Shown one piece after another: positions 49,419 to 63,135 of a DNA stretch of 64,000 bases (positions are counted from its first letter, which is position 1; each line of letters opens with the position of its first letter). Position numbers and translations under genes: made by a program. The notes beneath the pieces were generated by a model. That model was not told where the DNA came from and did not search any database. It saw nothing but the letters and a program-made list of their open reading frames with translations. The stretch covers positions 26,807,523 to 26,871,522 of the forward strand of contig OY829543.1 in the NCBI GenBank assembly GCA_963691705.1. The letters are read 5' to 3'. Source of the stretch: Viola odorata. Its lineage: Eukaryota > Streptophyta > Magnoliopsida > Malpighiales > Violaceae.

Positions 49419-51783
49419 TTGAAGTCTACAGACTTATTTTCTCATCATCGCTTTAAATTTCCTTTTAGTTATTTTCCAACCCTTTTCCATAGTGCTGATG
49501 CATATCTCTCCTATGTAGGTACTCTGTGTGACATTCGCAAAGGAATGGAGCGCGCAGATTCGAGGACAAATCCATTTGAAGAGGGAGGAGATGATACGAG
49601 CATGAGGGCTCTCACTCGTATCCACGTCAAGACCTCATGGATAGGCCGCGCAAGATATGAGGAATGTCGCGCCAAGTCCTCGCAAACCATGAAGACATGC
49701 GCACACCAGGCGCGCCAACCCTAGCATCCCATGAAGTCCCCGCGCCTAAGCGATCCGAGGCCTTGCGCTAGCTCTCCAAGCCAATCTCTTCAAGCCCGCG
49801 GTCAAGGCCTTAAGTAAAGGGTAGTTTAGGGTTATTTCATGTAATAATTCCCAAGCCTACTCTTCGCCCATGGGAGAAAAATCTTTGTCTTTTGAAGTCT
49901 ACAGACTTATTTTCACATCATCGCTTTAAATTACCTTTTAGTTATTTTCCAACCCTTTTCCATAGTGCTGATGCATATCTCTCCTATGTAGGTACTCTGT
50001 GTGACATTCGCAAAGGAATGGAGCGCGCAGATTCGAGGACAAATCCATTTGAAGAGGGAGGAGATGATACGAGCATGAGGGCTCTCACTCGTATCCACGT
50101 CAAGACCTCATGGATAGGCCGCGTAAGATATGAGGAATGTCGCGCCAAGTCCTCGCAAACCATGAAGACATGCGCACACCAGGCGCGCCAACCCTAGCAT
50201 CCCATGAAGTCCCCGCGCCTAAGCCATCCGAGGCCTTGCGCTAGCTCTCCAAGCCAATCTCTTCAAGCCCGCGGTCAAGGCCTTAAGTAAAGGGTAGTTT
50301 AGGGTTATTTCATGTAATAATTCCCAAGCCTACTCTTCGCCCATGGGAGAAAAATCTTTGTCTTTTGAAGTCTACAGACTTATTTTCTCATCATCGCTTT
50401 AAATTTCCTTTTAGTTATTTTCCAACCCTTTTCCATAGTGCTGATGCATATCTCTCCTATGTAGGTACTCTGTGTGACATTCGCAAAGGAATGGAGCGCG
50501 CAGATTCGAGGACAAATCCATTTGAAGAGGGAGGAGATGATACGAGCATGAGGGCTCTCACTCGTATCCACGTCAAGACCTCATGGATAGGCCGCGCAAG
50601 ATATGAGGAATGTCGCGCCAAGTCCTCGCAAACCATGAAGACATGCGCACACCAGGCGCGCCAACCCTAGCATCCCATGAAGTCCCCGCGCCTAAGCCAT
50701 CCGAGGCCTTGCGCTAGCTCTCCAAGCCAATCTCTTCAAGCCCGCGGTCAAGGCCTTAAGTAAAGGGTAGTTTAGGGTTATTTCATGTAATAATTCCCAA
50801 GCCTACTCTTCGCCCATGGGAGAAAAATCTTTGTCTTTTGAAGTCTACAGACTTATTTTCTCATCATCGCTTTAAATTTCCTTTTAGTTATTTTCCAACC
50901 CTTTTCCATAGTGCTGATGCATATCTCTCCTATGTAGGTACTCTGTGTGACATTCGCAAAGGAATGGAGCGCGCAGATTCGAGGACAAATCCATTTGAAG
51001 AGGGAGGAGATGATACGAGCATGAGGGCTCTCACTCGTATCCACGTCAAGACCTCATGGATAGGCCGCGCAAGATATGAGGAATGTCGCGCCAAGTCCTC
51101 GCAAACCATGAAGACATGCGCACACCAGGCGCGCCAACCCTAGCATCCCATGAAGTCCCCGCGCCTAAGCCATCCGAGGCCTTGCGCTAGCTCTCCAAGC
51201 CAATCTCTTCAAGCCCGCGGTCAAGGCCTTAAGTAAAGGGTAGTTTAGGGTTATTTCATGTAATAATTCCCAAGCCTACGCTTCGCCCATGGGAGAAAAA
51301 TCTTTGTCTTTTGAAGTCTACAGACTTATTTTCACATCATCGCTTTAAATTACCTTTTAGTTATTTTCCAACCCTTTTCCATAGTGCTGATGCATATCTC
51401 TCCTATGTAGGTACTCTGTGTGACATTCGCAAAGGAATGGAGCGCGCAGATTCGAGGACAAATCCATTTGAAGAGGGAGGAGATGATACGAGCATGAGGG
51501 CTCTCACTCGTATCCACGTCAAGACCTCATGGATAGGCCGCGCAAGATATGAGGAATGTCGCGCCAAGTCCTCGCAAACCATGAAGACATGCGCACACCA
51601 GGCGCGCCAACCCTAGCATCCCATGAAGTCCCCGCGCCTAAGCGATCCGAGGCCTTGCGCTAGCTCTCCAAGCCAATCTCTTCAAGCCCGCGGTCAAGGC
51701 CTTAAGTAAAGGGTAGTTTAGGGTTATTTCATGTAATAATTCCCAAGCCTACTCTTCGCCCATGGGAGAAAAATCTTTGTCTT
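49419..51783 (+). repeat. Mosaic monomers 105-109
   Basis: Order A2 (then AAGCGATCC, 49749), A1 with GCGTAAGAT, A2, A2, A1 with CTACGCTTCG leader (then AAGCGATCC, 51641). The GCGTAAGAT marker is shared with 46581 and 59825, and AAGCGATCC with 42655, 44072 and 54951. Confidence 0.87.
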
Positions 51784-53675
51784 TTGAAGTCTACAGACTT
51801 ATTTTCACATCATCGCTTTAAATTACCTTTTAGTTATTTTCCAACCCTTTTCCATAGTGCTGATGCATATCTCTCCTATGTAGGTACTCTGTGTGACATT
51901 CGCAAAGGAATGGAGCGCGCAGATTCGAGGACAAATCCATTTGAAGAGGGAGGAGATGATACGAGCATGAGGGCTCTCACTCGTATCCACGTCAAGACCT
52001 CATGGATAGGCCGCGCAAGATATGAGGAATGTCGCGCCAAGTCCTCGCAAACCATGAAGACATGCGCACACCAGGCGCGCCAACCCTAGCATCCCATGAA
52101 GTCCCCGCGCCTAAGCCATCCGAGGCCTTGCGCTAGCTCTCCAAGCCAATCTCTTCAAGCCCGCGGTCAAGGCCTTAAGTAAAGGGTAGTTTAGGGTTAT
52201 TTCATGTAATAATTCCCAAGCCTACTCTTCGCCCATGGTAGAAAATTCCTTGTCTTTTGAAGTGTATAGACTTATTTTCACATCATCGCTTTGAGTTACC
52301 TTTCAGTTATTTTCCAACCCTTTTCCATAGTGCTGATGCATATCTCTCCTATGTAGGTACTCTGTGTGACATTCGCAAAGGAATGGAGCGCGCAGATTCG
52401 AGGACAAATCCATTTGAAGAGGGAGGAGATGATACGAGCATGAGGGCTCTCACTCGTATCCACGTCAAGACCTCATGGATAGGCCGCGCAAGATATGAGG
52501 AATGTCGCGCCAAGTCCTCGCAAACCATGAAGACATGCGCACACCAGGCGCGCCAACCCTAGCATCCCATGAAGTCCCCGCGCCTAAGCCATCTGAGGCC
52601 TTGCGCTAGCTCTCCAAGCCAATCTCTTCAAGCCCGCGGTCAAGGCCTTAAGTAAAGGGTAGTTTAGGGTTATTTCATGTAATAATTCCCAAGCCTACTC
52701 TTCGCCCATGGTAGAAAATTCCTTGTCTTTTGAAGTCTACAGACTTATTTTCACATCATCGCTTTGAGTTACCTTTCAGTTATTTTCCAACCCTTTTCCA
52801 TAGTGCTGATGCATATCTCTCCTATGTAGGTACTCTGTGTGACATTCGCAAAGGAATGGAGCGCGCAGATTCGAGGACAAATCCATTTGAAGTGGGAGGA
52901 GATGATATGAGCATGAGGGCTCTCACTCGTATCCACGTCAAGACCTCATGGATAGGCCGCGCAAGATATGAGGAATGTCGCGCCAAGTCCTCGCAAACCA
53001 TGAAGACATGCGCACACCAGGCGCGCCAACCCTAGCATCCCATGAAGTCCCCGCGCCTAAGCCATCCGAGGCCTTGCGCTAGCTCTCCAAGCCAATCTCT
53101 TCAAGCCCGCGGTCAAGGCCTTAAGTAAAGGGTAGTTTAGGGTTATTTCATGTAATAATTCCCAAGCCTACTCTTCGCCCATGGGAGAAAAATCTTTGTC
53201 TTTTGAAGTCTACAGACTTATTTTCACATCATCGCTTTAAATTACCTTTTAGTTATTTTCCAACCCTTTTCCATAGTGCTGATGCATATCTCTCCTATGT
53301 AGGTACTCTGTGTGACATTCGCAAAGGAATGGAGCGCGCAGATTCGAGGACAAATCCATTTGAAGAGGGAGGAGATGATACGAGCATGAGGGCTCTCACT
53401 CGTATCCACGTCAAGACCTCATGGATAGGCCGCGCAAGATATGAGGAATGTCGCGCCAAGTCCTCGCAAACCATGAAGACATGCGCACACCAGGCGCACC
53501 AACCCTAGCATCCCATGAAGTCCCCGCGCCTAAGCCATCCGAGGCCTTGCGCTAGCTCTCCAAGCCAATCTCTTCAAGCCCGCGGTCAAGGCCTTAAGTA
53601 AAGGGTAGTTTAGGGTTATTTCATGTAATAATTCCCAAGCCTACGCTTCGCCCATGGGAGAAAAATCTTTGTCTT
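51784..53675 (+). repeat. 4-mer block copy 2 (A1-B1*-B4-A1)
   Basis: Matches 44216-46107 at 7568 bp (16 monomers). The B1* monomer has GAAGTGTATAG, a further change on the GTGTACAG variant. Private changes: CATCTGAGG near 52593 (CpG) and GGCGCACC near 53495 (CpG). Confidence 0.88.
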
Positions 53676-54621
53676 TTGAAGTCTACAGACTTATTTTCAC
53701 ATCATCGCTTTAAATTACCTTTTAGTTATTTTCCAACCCTTTTCCATAGTGCTGATGCATATCTCTCCTATGTAGGTACTCTGTGTGACATTCGCAAAGG
53801 AATGGAGCGCGCAGATTCGAGGACAAATCCATTTGAAGAGGGAGGAGATGATACGAGCATGAGGGCTCTCACTCGTATCCACATCAAGACCTCATGGATA
53901 GGCCGCGCAAGATATGAGGAATGTCGCGCCAAGTCCTCGCAAACCATGAAGACATGCGCACACCAGGCGCGCCAACCCTAGCATCCCATGAAGTCCCCGC
54001 GCCTAAGCTATCCGAGGCCTTGCGCTAGCTCTCCAAGCCAATCTCTTCAAGCCCGCGGTCAAGGCCTTAAGTAAAGGGTAGTTTAGGGTTATTTCATGTA
54101 ATAATTCCCAAGCCTACTCTTCGCCCATGGTAGAAAATTCCTTGTCTTTTGAAGTCTACAGACTTATTTTCACATCATCGCTTTGAGTTACCTTTCAGTT
54201 ATTTTCCAACCCTTTTCCATAGTGCTGATGCATATCTCTCCTATGTAGGTACTCTGTGTGACATTCGCAAAGGAATGGAGCGCGCAGATTCGAGGACAAA
54301 TCCATTTGAAGAGGGAGGAGATGATACGAGCATGAGGGCTCTCACTCGTATCCACGTCAAGACCTCATGGATAGGCCGCGCAAGATATGAGGAATGTCGC
54401 GCCAAGTCCTCGCAAACCATGAAGACATGCGCACACCAGGCGCGCCAACCCTAGCATCCCATGAAGTCCCCGCGCCTAAGCCATCCGAGGCCTTGCGCTA
54501 GCTCTCCAAGCCAATCTCTTCAAGCCCGCGGTCAAGGCCTTAAGTAAAGGGTAGTTTAGGGTTATTTCATGTAATAATTCCCAAGCCTACTCTTCGCCCA
54601 TGGGAGAAAAATCTTTGTCTT
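53676..54621 (+). repeat. Pair block copy 2
   Basis: A1 with CCACATC and AAGCTATCC (54006), then B1 with GGTAG leader; 5203 bp (11 monomers) from copy 1, with which it shares both markers. Confidence 0.88.
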
Positions 54622-55094
54622 TTGAAGTCTACAGACTTATGTTCTCATCATCGCTTTAAATTTCCTTTTAGTTATTTTCCAACCCTTTTCCATAGTGCTG
54701 ATGCATATCTCTCCTATGTAGGTACTCTGTGTGACATTCGCAAAGGAATAGAGCGCGCAGATTCGAGGACAAATCCATTTGAAGAGGGAGGAGATGATAC
54801 GAGCATGAGGGCTCTCACTCGTATCCACGTCAAGACCTCATGGATAGGCCGCGCAAGATATGAGGAATGTCGCGCCAAGTCCTCGCAAACCATGAAGACA
54901 TGCGCACACCAGGCGCGCCAACCCTAGCATCCCATGAAGTCCCCGCGCCTAAGCGATCCGAGGCCTTGCGCTAGCTCTCCAAGCCAATCTCTTCAAGCCC
55001 GCGGTCAAGGCCTTAAGTAAAGGGTAGTTTAGGGTTATTTCATGTAATAATTCCCAAGCCTACTCTTCGCCCATGGGAGAAAAATCTTTGTCTT
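54622..55094 (+). repeat. A2 monomer with AGGAATAGAG
   Basis: Shares the non-CpG change AGGAATAGAG with the monomer at 47527 (15 monomers away). It has a private TTATGTTCTC near 54639 and is followed by AAGCGATCC (54951). Confidence 0.88.
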
Positions 55095-56986
55095 TTGAAG
55101 TCTACAGACTTATTTTCACATCATCGCTTTAAATTACCTTTTAGTTATTTTCCAACCCTTTTCCATAGTGCTGATGCATATCTCTCCTATGTAGGTACTC
55201 TGTGTGACATTCGCAAAGGAATGGAGCGCGCAGATTCGAGGACAAATCCATTTGAAGAGGGAGGAGATGATACGAGCATGAGGGCTCTCACTCGTATCCA
55301 CGTCAAGACCTCATGGATAGGCCGCGCAAGATATGAGGAATGTCGCGCCAAGTCCTCGCAAACCATGAAGACATGCGCACACCAGGCGCGCCAACCCTAG
55401 CATCCCATGAAGTCCCCGCGCCTAAGCCATCCGAGGCCTTGCGCTAGCTCTCCAAGCCAATCTCTTCAAGCCCGCGGTCAAGGCCTTAAGTAAAGGGTAG
55501 TTTAGGGTTATTTCATGTAATAATTCCCATGCCTACTCTTCGCCCATGGTAGAAAATTCCTTGTCTTTTGAAGTGTACAGACTTATTTTCACATCATCGC
55601 TTTGAGTTACCTTTCAGTTATTTTCCAACCCTTTTCCATAGTGCTGATGCATATCTCTCCTATGTAGGTACTCTGTGTGACATTCGCAAAGGAATGGAGC
55701 GCGCAGATTCGAGGACAAATCCATTTGAAGAGGGAGGAGATGATACGAGCATGAGGGCTCTCACTCGTATCCACGTCAAGACCTCATGGATAGGCCGCGC
55801 AAGATATGAGGAATGTCGCGCCAAGTCCTCGCAAACCATGAAGACATGCGCACACCAGGCGCGCCAACCCTAGCATCCCATGAAGTCCCCGCGCCTAAGC
55901 CATCCGAGGCCTTGCGCTAGCTCTCCAAGCCAATCTCTTCAAGCCCGCGGTCAAGGCCATAAGTAAAGGGTAGTTTAGGGTTATTTCATGTAATAATTCC
56001 CAAGCCTACTCTTCGCCCATGGTAGAAAATTCCTTGTCTTTTGAAGTCTACAGACTTATTTTCACATCATCGCTTTGAGTTACCTTTCAGTTATTTTCCA
56101 ACCCTTTTCCATAGTGCTGATGCATATCTCTCCTATGTAGGTACTCTGTGTGACATTCGCAAAGGAATGGAGCGCGCAGATTCGAGGACAAATCCATTTG
56201 AAGTGGGAGGAGATGATATGAGCATGAGGGCTCTCACTCGTATCCACGTCAAGACCTCATGGATAGGCCGCGCAAGATATGAGGAATGTCGCGCCAAGTC
56301 CTCGCAAACCATGAAGACATGCGCACACCAGGCGCGCCAACCCTAGCATCCCATGAAGTCCCCGCGCCTAAGCCATCCGAGGCCTTGCGCTAGCTCTCCA
56401 AGCCAATCTCTTCAAGCCCGCGGTCAAGGCCTTAAGTAAAGGGTAGTTTAGGGTTATTTCATGTAATAATTCCCAAGCCTACTCTTCGCCCATGGGAGAA
56501 AAATCTTTGCCTTTTGAAGTCTACAGACTTATTTTCACATCATCGCTTTAAATTACCTTTTAGTTATTTTCCAACCCTTTTCCATAGTGCTGATGCATAT
56601 CTCTCCTATGTAGGTACTCTGTGTGATATTCGCAAAGGAATGGAGCGCGCAGATTCGAGGACAAATCCATTTGAAGAGGGAGGAGATGATACGAGCATGA
56701 GGGCTCTCACTCGTATCCACGTCAAGACCTCATGGATAGGCCGCGCAAGATATGAGGAATGTCGCGCCAAGTCCTCGCAAACCATGAAGACATGCGCACA
56801 CCAGGCGCGCCAACCCTAGCATCCCATGAAGTCCCCGCGCCTAAGCCATCCGAGGCCTTGCGCTAGCTCTCCAAGCCAATCTCTTCAAGCCCGCGGTCAA
56901 GGCCTTAAGTAAAGGGTAGTTTAGGGTTATTTCATGTAATAATTCCCAAGCCTACTCTTCGCCCATGGGAGAAAAATCTTTGTCTT
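55095..56986 (+). repeat. 4-mer block copy 3 (A1-B1*-B4-A1)
   Basis: Matches copy 2 at 3311 bp (7 monomers): GAAGTGTACAG at 55571, then B4. Private changes: CCCATGCC near 55528, GGCCATAAG near 55957, TTTGCCTTTTG near 56508, GTGATATTC near 56624. Confidence 0.88.
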
Positions 56987-58405
56987 TTGAAGTCTACAGA
57001 CTTATTTTCTCATCATCGCTTTAAATTTCCTTTTAGTTATTTTCCAACCCTTTTCCATAGTGCTGATGCATATCTCTCCTATGTAGGTACTCTGTGTGAC
57101 ATTCGCAAAGGAATGGAGCGCGCAGATTCGAGGACAAATCCATTTGAAGAGGGAGGAGATGATACGAGCATGAGGGCTCTCACTCGTATCCACGTCAAGA
57201 CCTCATGGATAGGCCGCGCAAGATATGAGGAATGTCGCGCCAAGTCCTCGCAAACCATGAAGACATGCGCACACCAGGCGCGCCAACCCTAGCATCCCAT
57301 GAAGTCCCCGCGCCTAAGCCATCCGAGGCCTTGCGCTAGCTCTCCAAGCCAATCTCTTCAAGCCCGCGGTCAAGGCCTTAAGTAAAGGGTAGTTTAGGGT
57401 TATTTCATGTAATAATTCCCAAGCCTACTCTTCGCCCATGGGAGAAAAATCTTTGTCTTTTGAAGTCTACAGACTTATTTTCTCATCATCGCTTTAAATT
57501 TCCTTTTAGTTATTTTCCAACCCTTTTCCATAGTGCTGATGCATATCTCTCCTATGTAGGTACTCTGTGTGACATTCGCAAAGGAATGGAGCGCGCAGAT
57601 TCGAGGACAAATCCATTTGAAGAGGGAGGAGATGATACGAGCATGAGGGCTCTCACTCGTATCCACGTCAAGACCTCATGGATAGGCCGCGCAAGATATG
57701 AGGAATGTCGCGCCAAGTCCTCGCAAACCATGAAGACATGCGCACACCAGGCGCGCCAACCCTAGCATCCCATGAAGTCCCCGCGCCTAAGCCATCCGAG
57801 GCCTTGCGCTAGCTCTCCAAGCCAATCTCTTCAAGCCCGCGGTCAAGGCCTTAAGTAAAGGGTAGTTTAGGGTTATTTCATGTAATAATTCCCAAGCCTA
57901 CTATTTGCCCATGGGAGAAAAATCTTTGTCTTTTGAAGTCTACAGACTTATTTTCTCATCATCGCTTTAAATTTCCTTTTAGTTATTTTCCAACCCTTTT
58001 CCATAGTGCTGATGCATATCTCTCCTATGTAGGTACTCTGTGTGACATTCGAAAAGGAATGGAGCGCGCAGATTCGAGGACAAATCCATTTGAAGAGGGA
58101 GGAGATGATACGAGCATGAGGGCTCTCACTCGTATCCACGTCAAGACCTCATGGATAGGCCGCGCAAGATATGAGGAATGTCGCGCCAAGTCCTCGCAAA
58201 CCATGAAGACATGCGCACACCAGGCGCGCCAACCCTAGCATCCCATGAAGTCCCCGCGCCTAAGCCATCCGAGGCCTTGCGCTAGCTCTCCAAGCCAATC
58301 TCTTCAAGCCCGCGGTCAAGGCCTTAAGTAAAGGGTAGTTTAGGGTTATTTCATGTAATAATTCCCAAGCCTACGCTTCGCCCATGGGAGAAAAATCTTT
58401 GTCTT
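56987..58405 (+). repeat. A2 triplet
   Basis: Three consecutive A2 monomers, the last with CTACTATTTGCCC leader, as in 47054-48472. Private change: ATTCGAAAAGG near 58049. It is followed by pair block copy 3. Confidence 0.88.
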
Positions 58406-59351
58406 TTGAAGTCTACAGACTTATTTTCACATCATCGCTTTAAATTACCTTTTAGTTATTTTCCAACCCTTTTCCATAGTGCTGATGCATATCTCTCCTA
58501 TGTAGGTACTCTGTGTGACATTCGCAAAGGAATGGAGCGCGCAGATTCGAGGACAAATCCATTTGAAGAGGGAGGAGATGATACGAGCATGAGGGCTCTC
58601 ACTCGTATCCACATCAAGACCTCATGGATAGGCCGCGCAAGATATGAGGAATGTCGCGCCAAGTCCTCGCAAACCATGAAGACATGCGCACACCAGGCGC
58701 GCCAACCCTAGCATCCCATGAAGTCCCCGCGCCTAAGCCATCCGAGGCCTTGCGCTAGCTCTCCAAGCCAATCTCTTCAAGCCCGCGGTCAAGGCCTTAA
58801 GTAAAGGGTAGTTTAGGGTTATTTCATGTAATAATTCCCAAGCCTACTCTTCGCCCATGGTAGAAAATTCCTTGTCTTTTGAAGTCTACAGACTTATTTT
58901 CACATCATCGCTTTGAGTTACCTTTCAGTTATTTTCCAACCCTTTTCCATAGTGCTGATGCATATCTCTCCTATGTAGGTACTCTGTGTGACATTCGCAA
59001 AGGAATGGAGCGCGCAGATTCGAGGACAAATCCATTTGAAGAGGGAGGAGATGATACGAGCATGAGGGCTCTCACTCGTATCCACGTCAAGACCTCATGG
59101 ATATGCCGCGCAAGATATGAGGAATGTCGCGCCAAGTCCTCGCAAACCATGAAGACATGCGCACACCAGGCGCGCCAACCCTAGCATCCCATGAAGTCCC
59201 CGCGCCTAAGCCATCCGAGGCCTTGCGCTAGCTCTCCAAGCCAATCTCTTCAAGCCCGCGGTCAAGCCCTTAAGTAAAGGGTAGTTTAGGGTTATTTCAT
59301 GTAATAATTCCCAAGCCTACTCTTCGCCCATGGTAGAAAATTCCTTGTCTT
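58406..59351 (+). repeat. Pair block copy 3
   Basis: A1 with CTACGCTTCG leader and CCACATC, then B1 with GGTAG leader, private GGATATGCC near 59100, and TCAAGCCCTTAAG at its end (59262). This last marker matches 46018 and marks the start of the 28-monomer repeat. Confidence 0.88.
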
Positions 59352-61716
59352 TTGAAGTCTACAGACTTATTTTCACATCATCGCTTTGAGTTACCTTTCA
59401 GTTATTTTCCAACCCTTTTCCATAGTGCTGATGCATATCTCTCCTATGTAGGTACTCTGTGTGACATTCGCAAAGGAATGGAGCGCGCAGATTCGAGGAC
59501 AAATCCATTTGAAGAGGGAGGAGATGATATGAGCATGAGGGCTCTCACTCGTATCCACGTCAAGACCTCATGGATAGGCCGCGCAAGATATGAGGAATGT
59601 CGCGCCAAGTCCTCGCAAACCATGAAGACATGCGCACACCAGGCGCGCCAACCCTAGCATCCCATGAAGTCCCCGCGCCTAAGCCATCCGAGGCCTTGCG
59701 CTAGCTCTCCAAGCCAATCTCTTCAAGCCCGCGGTCAAGGCCTTAAGTAAAGGGTAGTTTAGGGTTATTTCATGTAATAATTCCCAAGCCTACGCTTCGC
59801 CCATGGGAGAAAAATCTTTGTCTTTTGAAGTCTACAGACTTATTTTCACATCATCGTTTTAAATTACCTTTTAGTTATTTTCCAACCCTTTTCCATAGTG
59901 CTGATGCATATCTCTCCTATGTAGGTACTCTGTGTGACATTCGCAAAGGAATGGAGCGCGCAGATTCGAGGACAAATCCATTTGAAGAGGGAGGAGATGA
60001 TACGAGCATGAGGGCTCTCACTTGTATCCACGTCAAGACCTCATGGATAGGCCGCGTAAGATATGAGGAATGTCGCGCCAAGTCCTCGCAAACCATGAAG
60101 ACATGCGCACACCAGGCGCGCCAACCCTAGCATCCCATGAAGTCCCCGCGCCTAAGCCATCCGAGGCCTTGCGCTAGCTCTCCAAGCCAATCTCTTCAAG
60201 CCCGCGGTCAAGGCCTTAAGTAAAGGGTAGTTTAGGGTTATTTCATGTAATAATTCCCAAGCCTACTCTTCGCCCATGGGAGAAAAATCTTTGTCTTTTG
60301 AAGTCTACAGACTTATTTTCTCATCATCGCTTTAAATTTCCTTTTAGTTATTTTCCAACCCTTTTCCATAGTGCTGATGCATATCTCTCCTATGTAGGTA
60401 CTCTGTGTGACATTCGCAAAGGAATGGAGCGCGCAGATTCGAGGACAAATCCATTTGAAGAGGGAGGAGATGATACGAGCATGAGGGCTCTCACTCGTAT
60501 CCACGTCAAGACCTCATGGATAGGCCGCGCAAGATATGAGGAATGTCGCGCCAAGTCCTCGCAAACCATGAAGACATGCGCACACCAGGCGCGCCAACCC
60601 TAGCATCCCATGAAGTCCCCGCGCCTAAGCCATCCGAGGCCTTGCGCTAGCTCTCCAAGCCAATCTCTTCAAGCCCGCGGTCAAGGCCTTAAGTAAAGGG
60701 TAGTTTAGGGTTATTTCATGTAATAATTCCCAAGCCTACTCTTCGCCCATGGGAGAAAAATCTTTGTCTTTTGAAGTCTACAGACTTATTTTCTCATCAT
60801 CGCTTTAAATTTCCTTTTAGTTATTTTCCAACCCTTTTCCATAGTGCTGATGCATATCTCTCCTATGTAGGTACTCTGTGTGACATTCGCAAAGGAATGG
60901 AGCGCGCAGATTCGAGGACAAATCCATTTGAAGAGGGAGGAGATGATACGAGCATGAGGGCTCTCACTCGTATCCACGTCAAGACCTCATGGATAGGCCG
61001 CGCAAGATATGAGGAATGTCGCGCCAAGTCCTCGCAAACCATGAAGACATGCGCACACCAGGCGCGCCAACCCTAGCATCCCATGAAGTCCCCGCGCCTA
61101 AGCCATCCGAGGCCTTGCGCTAGCTCTCCAAGCCAATCTCTTCAAGCCCGCGGTCAAGGCCTTAAGTAAAGGGTAGTTTAGGGTTATTTCATGTAATAAT
61201 TCCCAAGCCTACTATTTGCCCATGGGAGAAAAATCTTTGTCTTTTGAAGTCTACAGACTTATTTTCTCATCATCGCTTTAAATTTCCTTTTAGTTATTTT
61301 CCAACCCTTTTCCATAGTGCTGATGCATATCTCTCCTATGTAGGTACTCTGTGTGACATTCGCAAAGGAATGGAGCGCGCAGATTCGAGGACAAATCCAT
61401 TTGAAGAGGGAGGAGATGATACGAGCATGAGGGCTCTCACTCGTATCCACGTCAAGACCTCATGGATAGGCCGCGCAAGATATGAGGAATGTCGCGCCAA
61501 GTCCTCGCAAACCATGAAGACATGCGCACACCAGGCGCGCCAACCCTAGCATCCAATGAAGTCCCCGCGCCTAAGCCATCCGAGGCCTTGCGCTAGCTCT
61601 CCAAGCCAATCTCTTCAAGCCCGCGGTCAAGGCCTTAAGTAAAGGGTAGTTTAGGGTTATTTCATGTAATAATTCCCAAGCCTACTATTTGCCCATGGGA
61701 GAAAAATCTTTGTCTT
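59352..61716 (+). repeat. 5-mer block copy 2 (B3-A1-A2-A2-A2)
   Basis: Matches 46108-48472 at exactly 13244 bp: GGTAG-leader B3, CTACGCTTCG plus GCGTAAGAT A1, three A2, the third with CTACTATTTG leader. Private changes: ATCGTTTT near 59855, CTTGTATCC near 60021, ATCCAATG at 61551. Confidence 0.9.
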
Positions 61717-62189
61717 TTGAAGTCTACAGACTTATTTTCTCATCATCGCTTTAAATTTCCTTTTAGTTATTTTCCAACCCTTTTCCATAGTGCTAATGCA
61801 TATCTCTCCTATGTAGGTACTCTGTGTGACATTCGCAAAGGAATGGAGCGCGCAGATTCGAGGACAAATCCATTTGAAGAGGGAGGAGATGATACGAGCA
61901 TGAGGGCTCTCACTCGTATCCATGTCAAGACCTCATGGATAGGCCGCGCAAGATATGAGGAATGTCGCGCCAAGTCCTCGCAAACCATGAAGACATGCGC
62001 ACACCAGGCGCGCCAACCCTAGCATCCCATGAAGTCCCCGCGCCTAAGCCATCCGAGGCCTTGCGCTAGCTCTCCAAGCCAATCTCTTCAAGCCCGCGGT
62101 CAAGGCCTTAAGTAAAGGGTAGTTTAGGGTTATTTCATGTAATAATTCCCAAGCCTACGCTTCGCCCATGGGAGAAAAATCTTTGTCTT
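61717..62189 (+). repeat. Extra A2 monomer (fourth in a run)
   Basis: It carries the same CTACTATTTG leader as the monomer before it, so the last A2 of the 28-monomer repeat has been duplicated. This shifts the register to 29 monomers downstream. Private changes: GTGCTAATG near 61793 and CCATGTC near 61921 (CpG). Confidence 0.88.
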
Positions 62190-63135
62190 TTGAAGTCTAC
62201 AGACTTATTTTCACATCATCGCTTTAAATTACCTTTTAGTTATTTTCCAACCATTTTCCATAGTGCTGATGCATATCTCTCCTATGTAGGTACTCTGTGT
62301 GACATTCGCAAAGGAATGGAGCGCGCAGATTCGAGGACAAATCCATTTGAAGAGGGAGGAGATGATACGAGCATGAGGGCTCTCACTCGTATCCACATCA
62401 AGACCTCATGGATAGGCCGCGCAAGATATGAGGAATGTCGCGCCAAGTCCTCGCAAACCATGAAGACATGCGCACACCAGGCGCGCCAACCCTAGCATCC
62501 CATGAAGTCCCCGCGCCTAAGCCATCCGAGGCCTTGCGCTAGCTCTCCAAGCCAATCTCTTCAAGCCCGCGGTCAAGGCCTTAAGTAAAGGGTAGTTTAG
62601 GGTTATTTCATGTAATAATTCCCAAGCCTACTCTTCGCCCATGGTAGAAAATTCCTTGTCTTTTGAAGTCTACAGACTTATTTTCACATCATCGCTTTGA
62701 GTTACCTTTCAGTTATTTTCCAACCCTTTTCCATAGTGCTGATGCATATCTCTCCTATGTAGGTACTCTGTGTGACATTCGCAAAGGAATGGAGCGCGCA
62801 GATTCGAGGACAAATCCATTTGAAGAGGGAGGAGATGATACGAGCATGAGGGCTCTCACTCGTATCCACGTCAAGACCTCATGGATAGGCCGCGCAAGAT
62901 ATGAGGAATGTCGCGCCAAGTCCTCGCAAACCATGAAGACATGCGCACACCAGGCGCGCCAACCCTAGCATCCCATGAAGTCCCCGCGCCTAAGCCATCC
63001 GAGGCCTTGCGCTAGCTCTCCAAGCCAATCTCTTCAAGCCCGCGGTCAAGGCCTTAAGTAAAGGGTAGTTTAGGGTTATTTCATGTAATAATTCCCAAGC
63101 CTACTCTTCGCCCATGGGAGAAAAATCTTTGTCTT
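62190..63135 (+). repeat. Pair block copy 4
   Basis: A1 with CTACGCTTCG leader and CCACATC, then B1 with GGTAG leader. Private CAACCATTTTCC near 62250. Confidence 0.88.
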
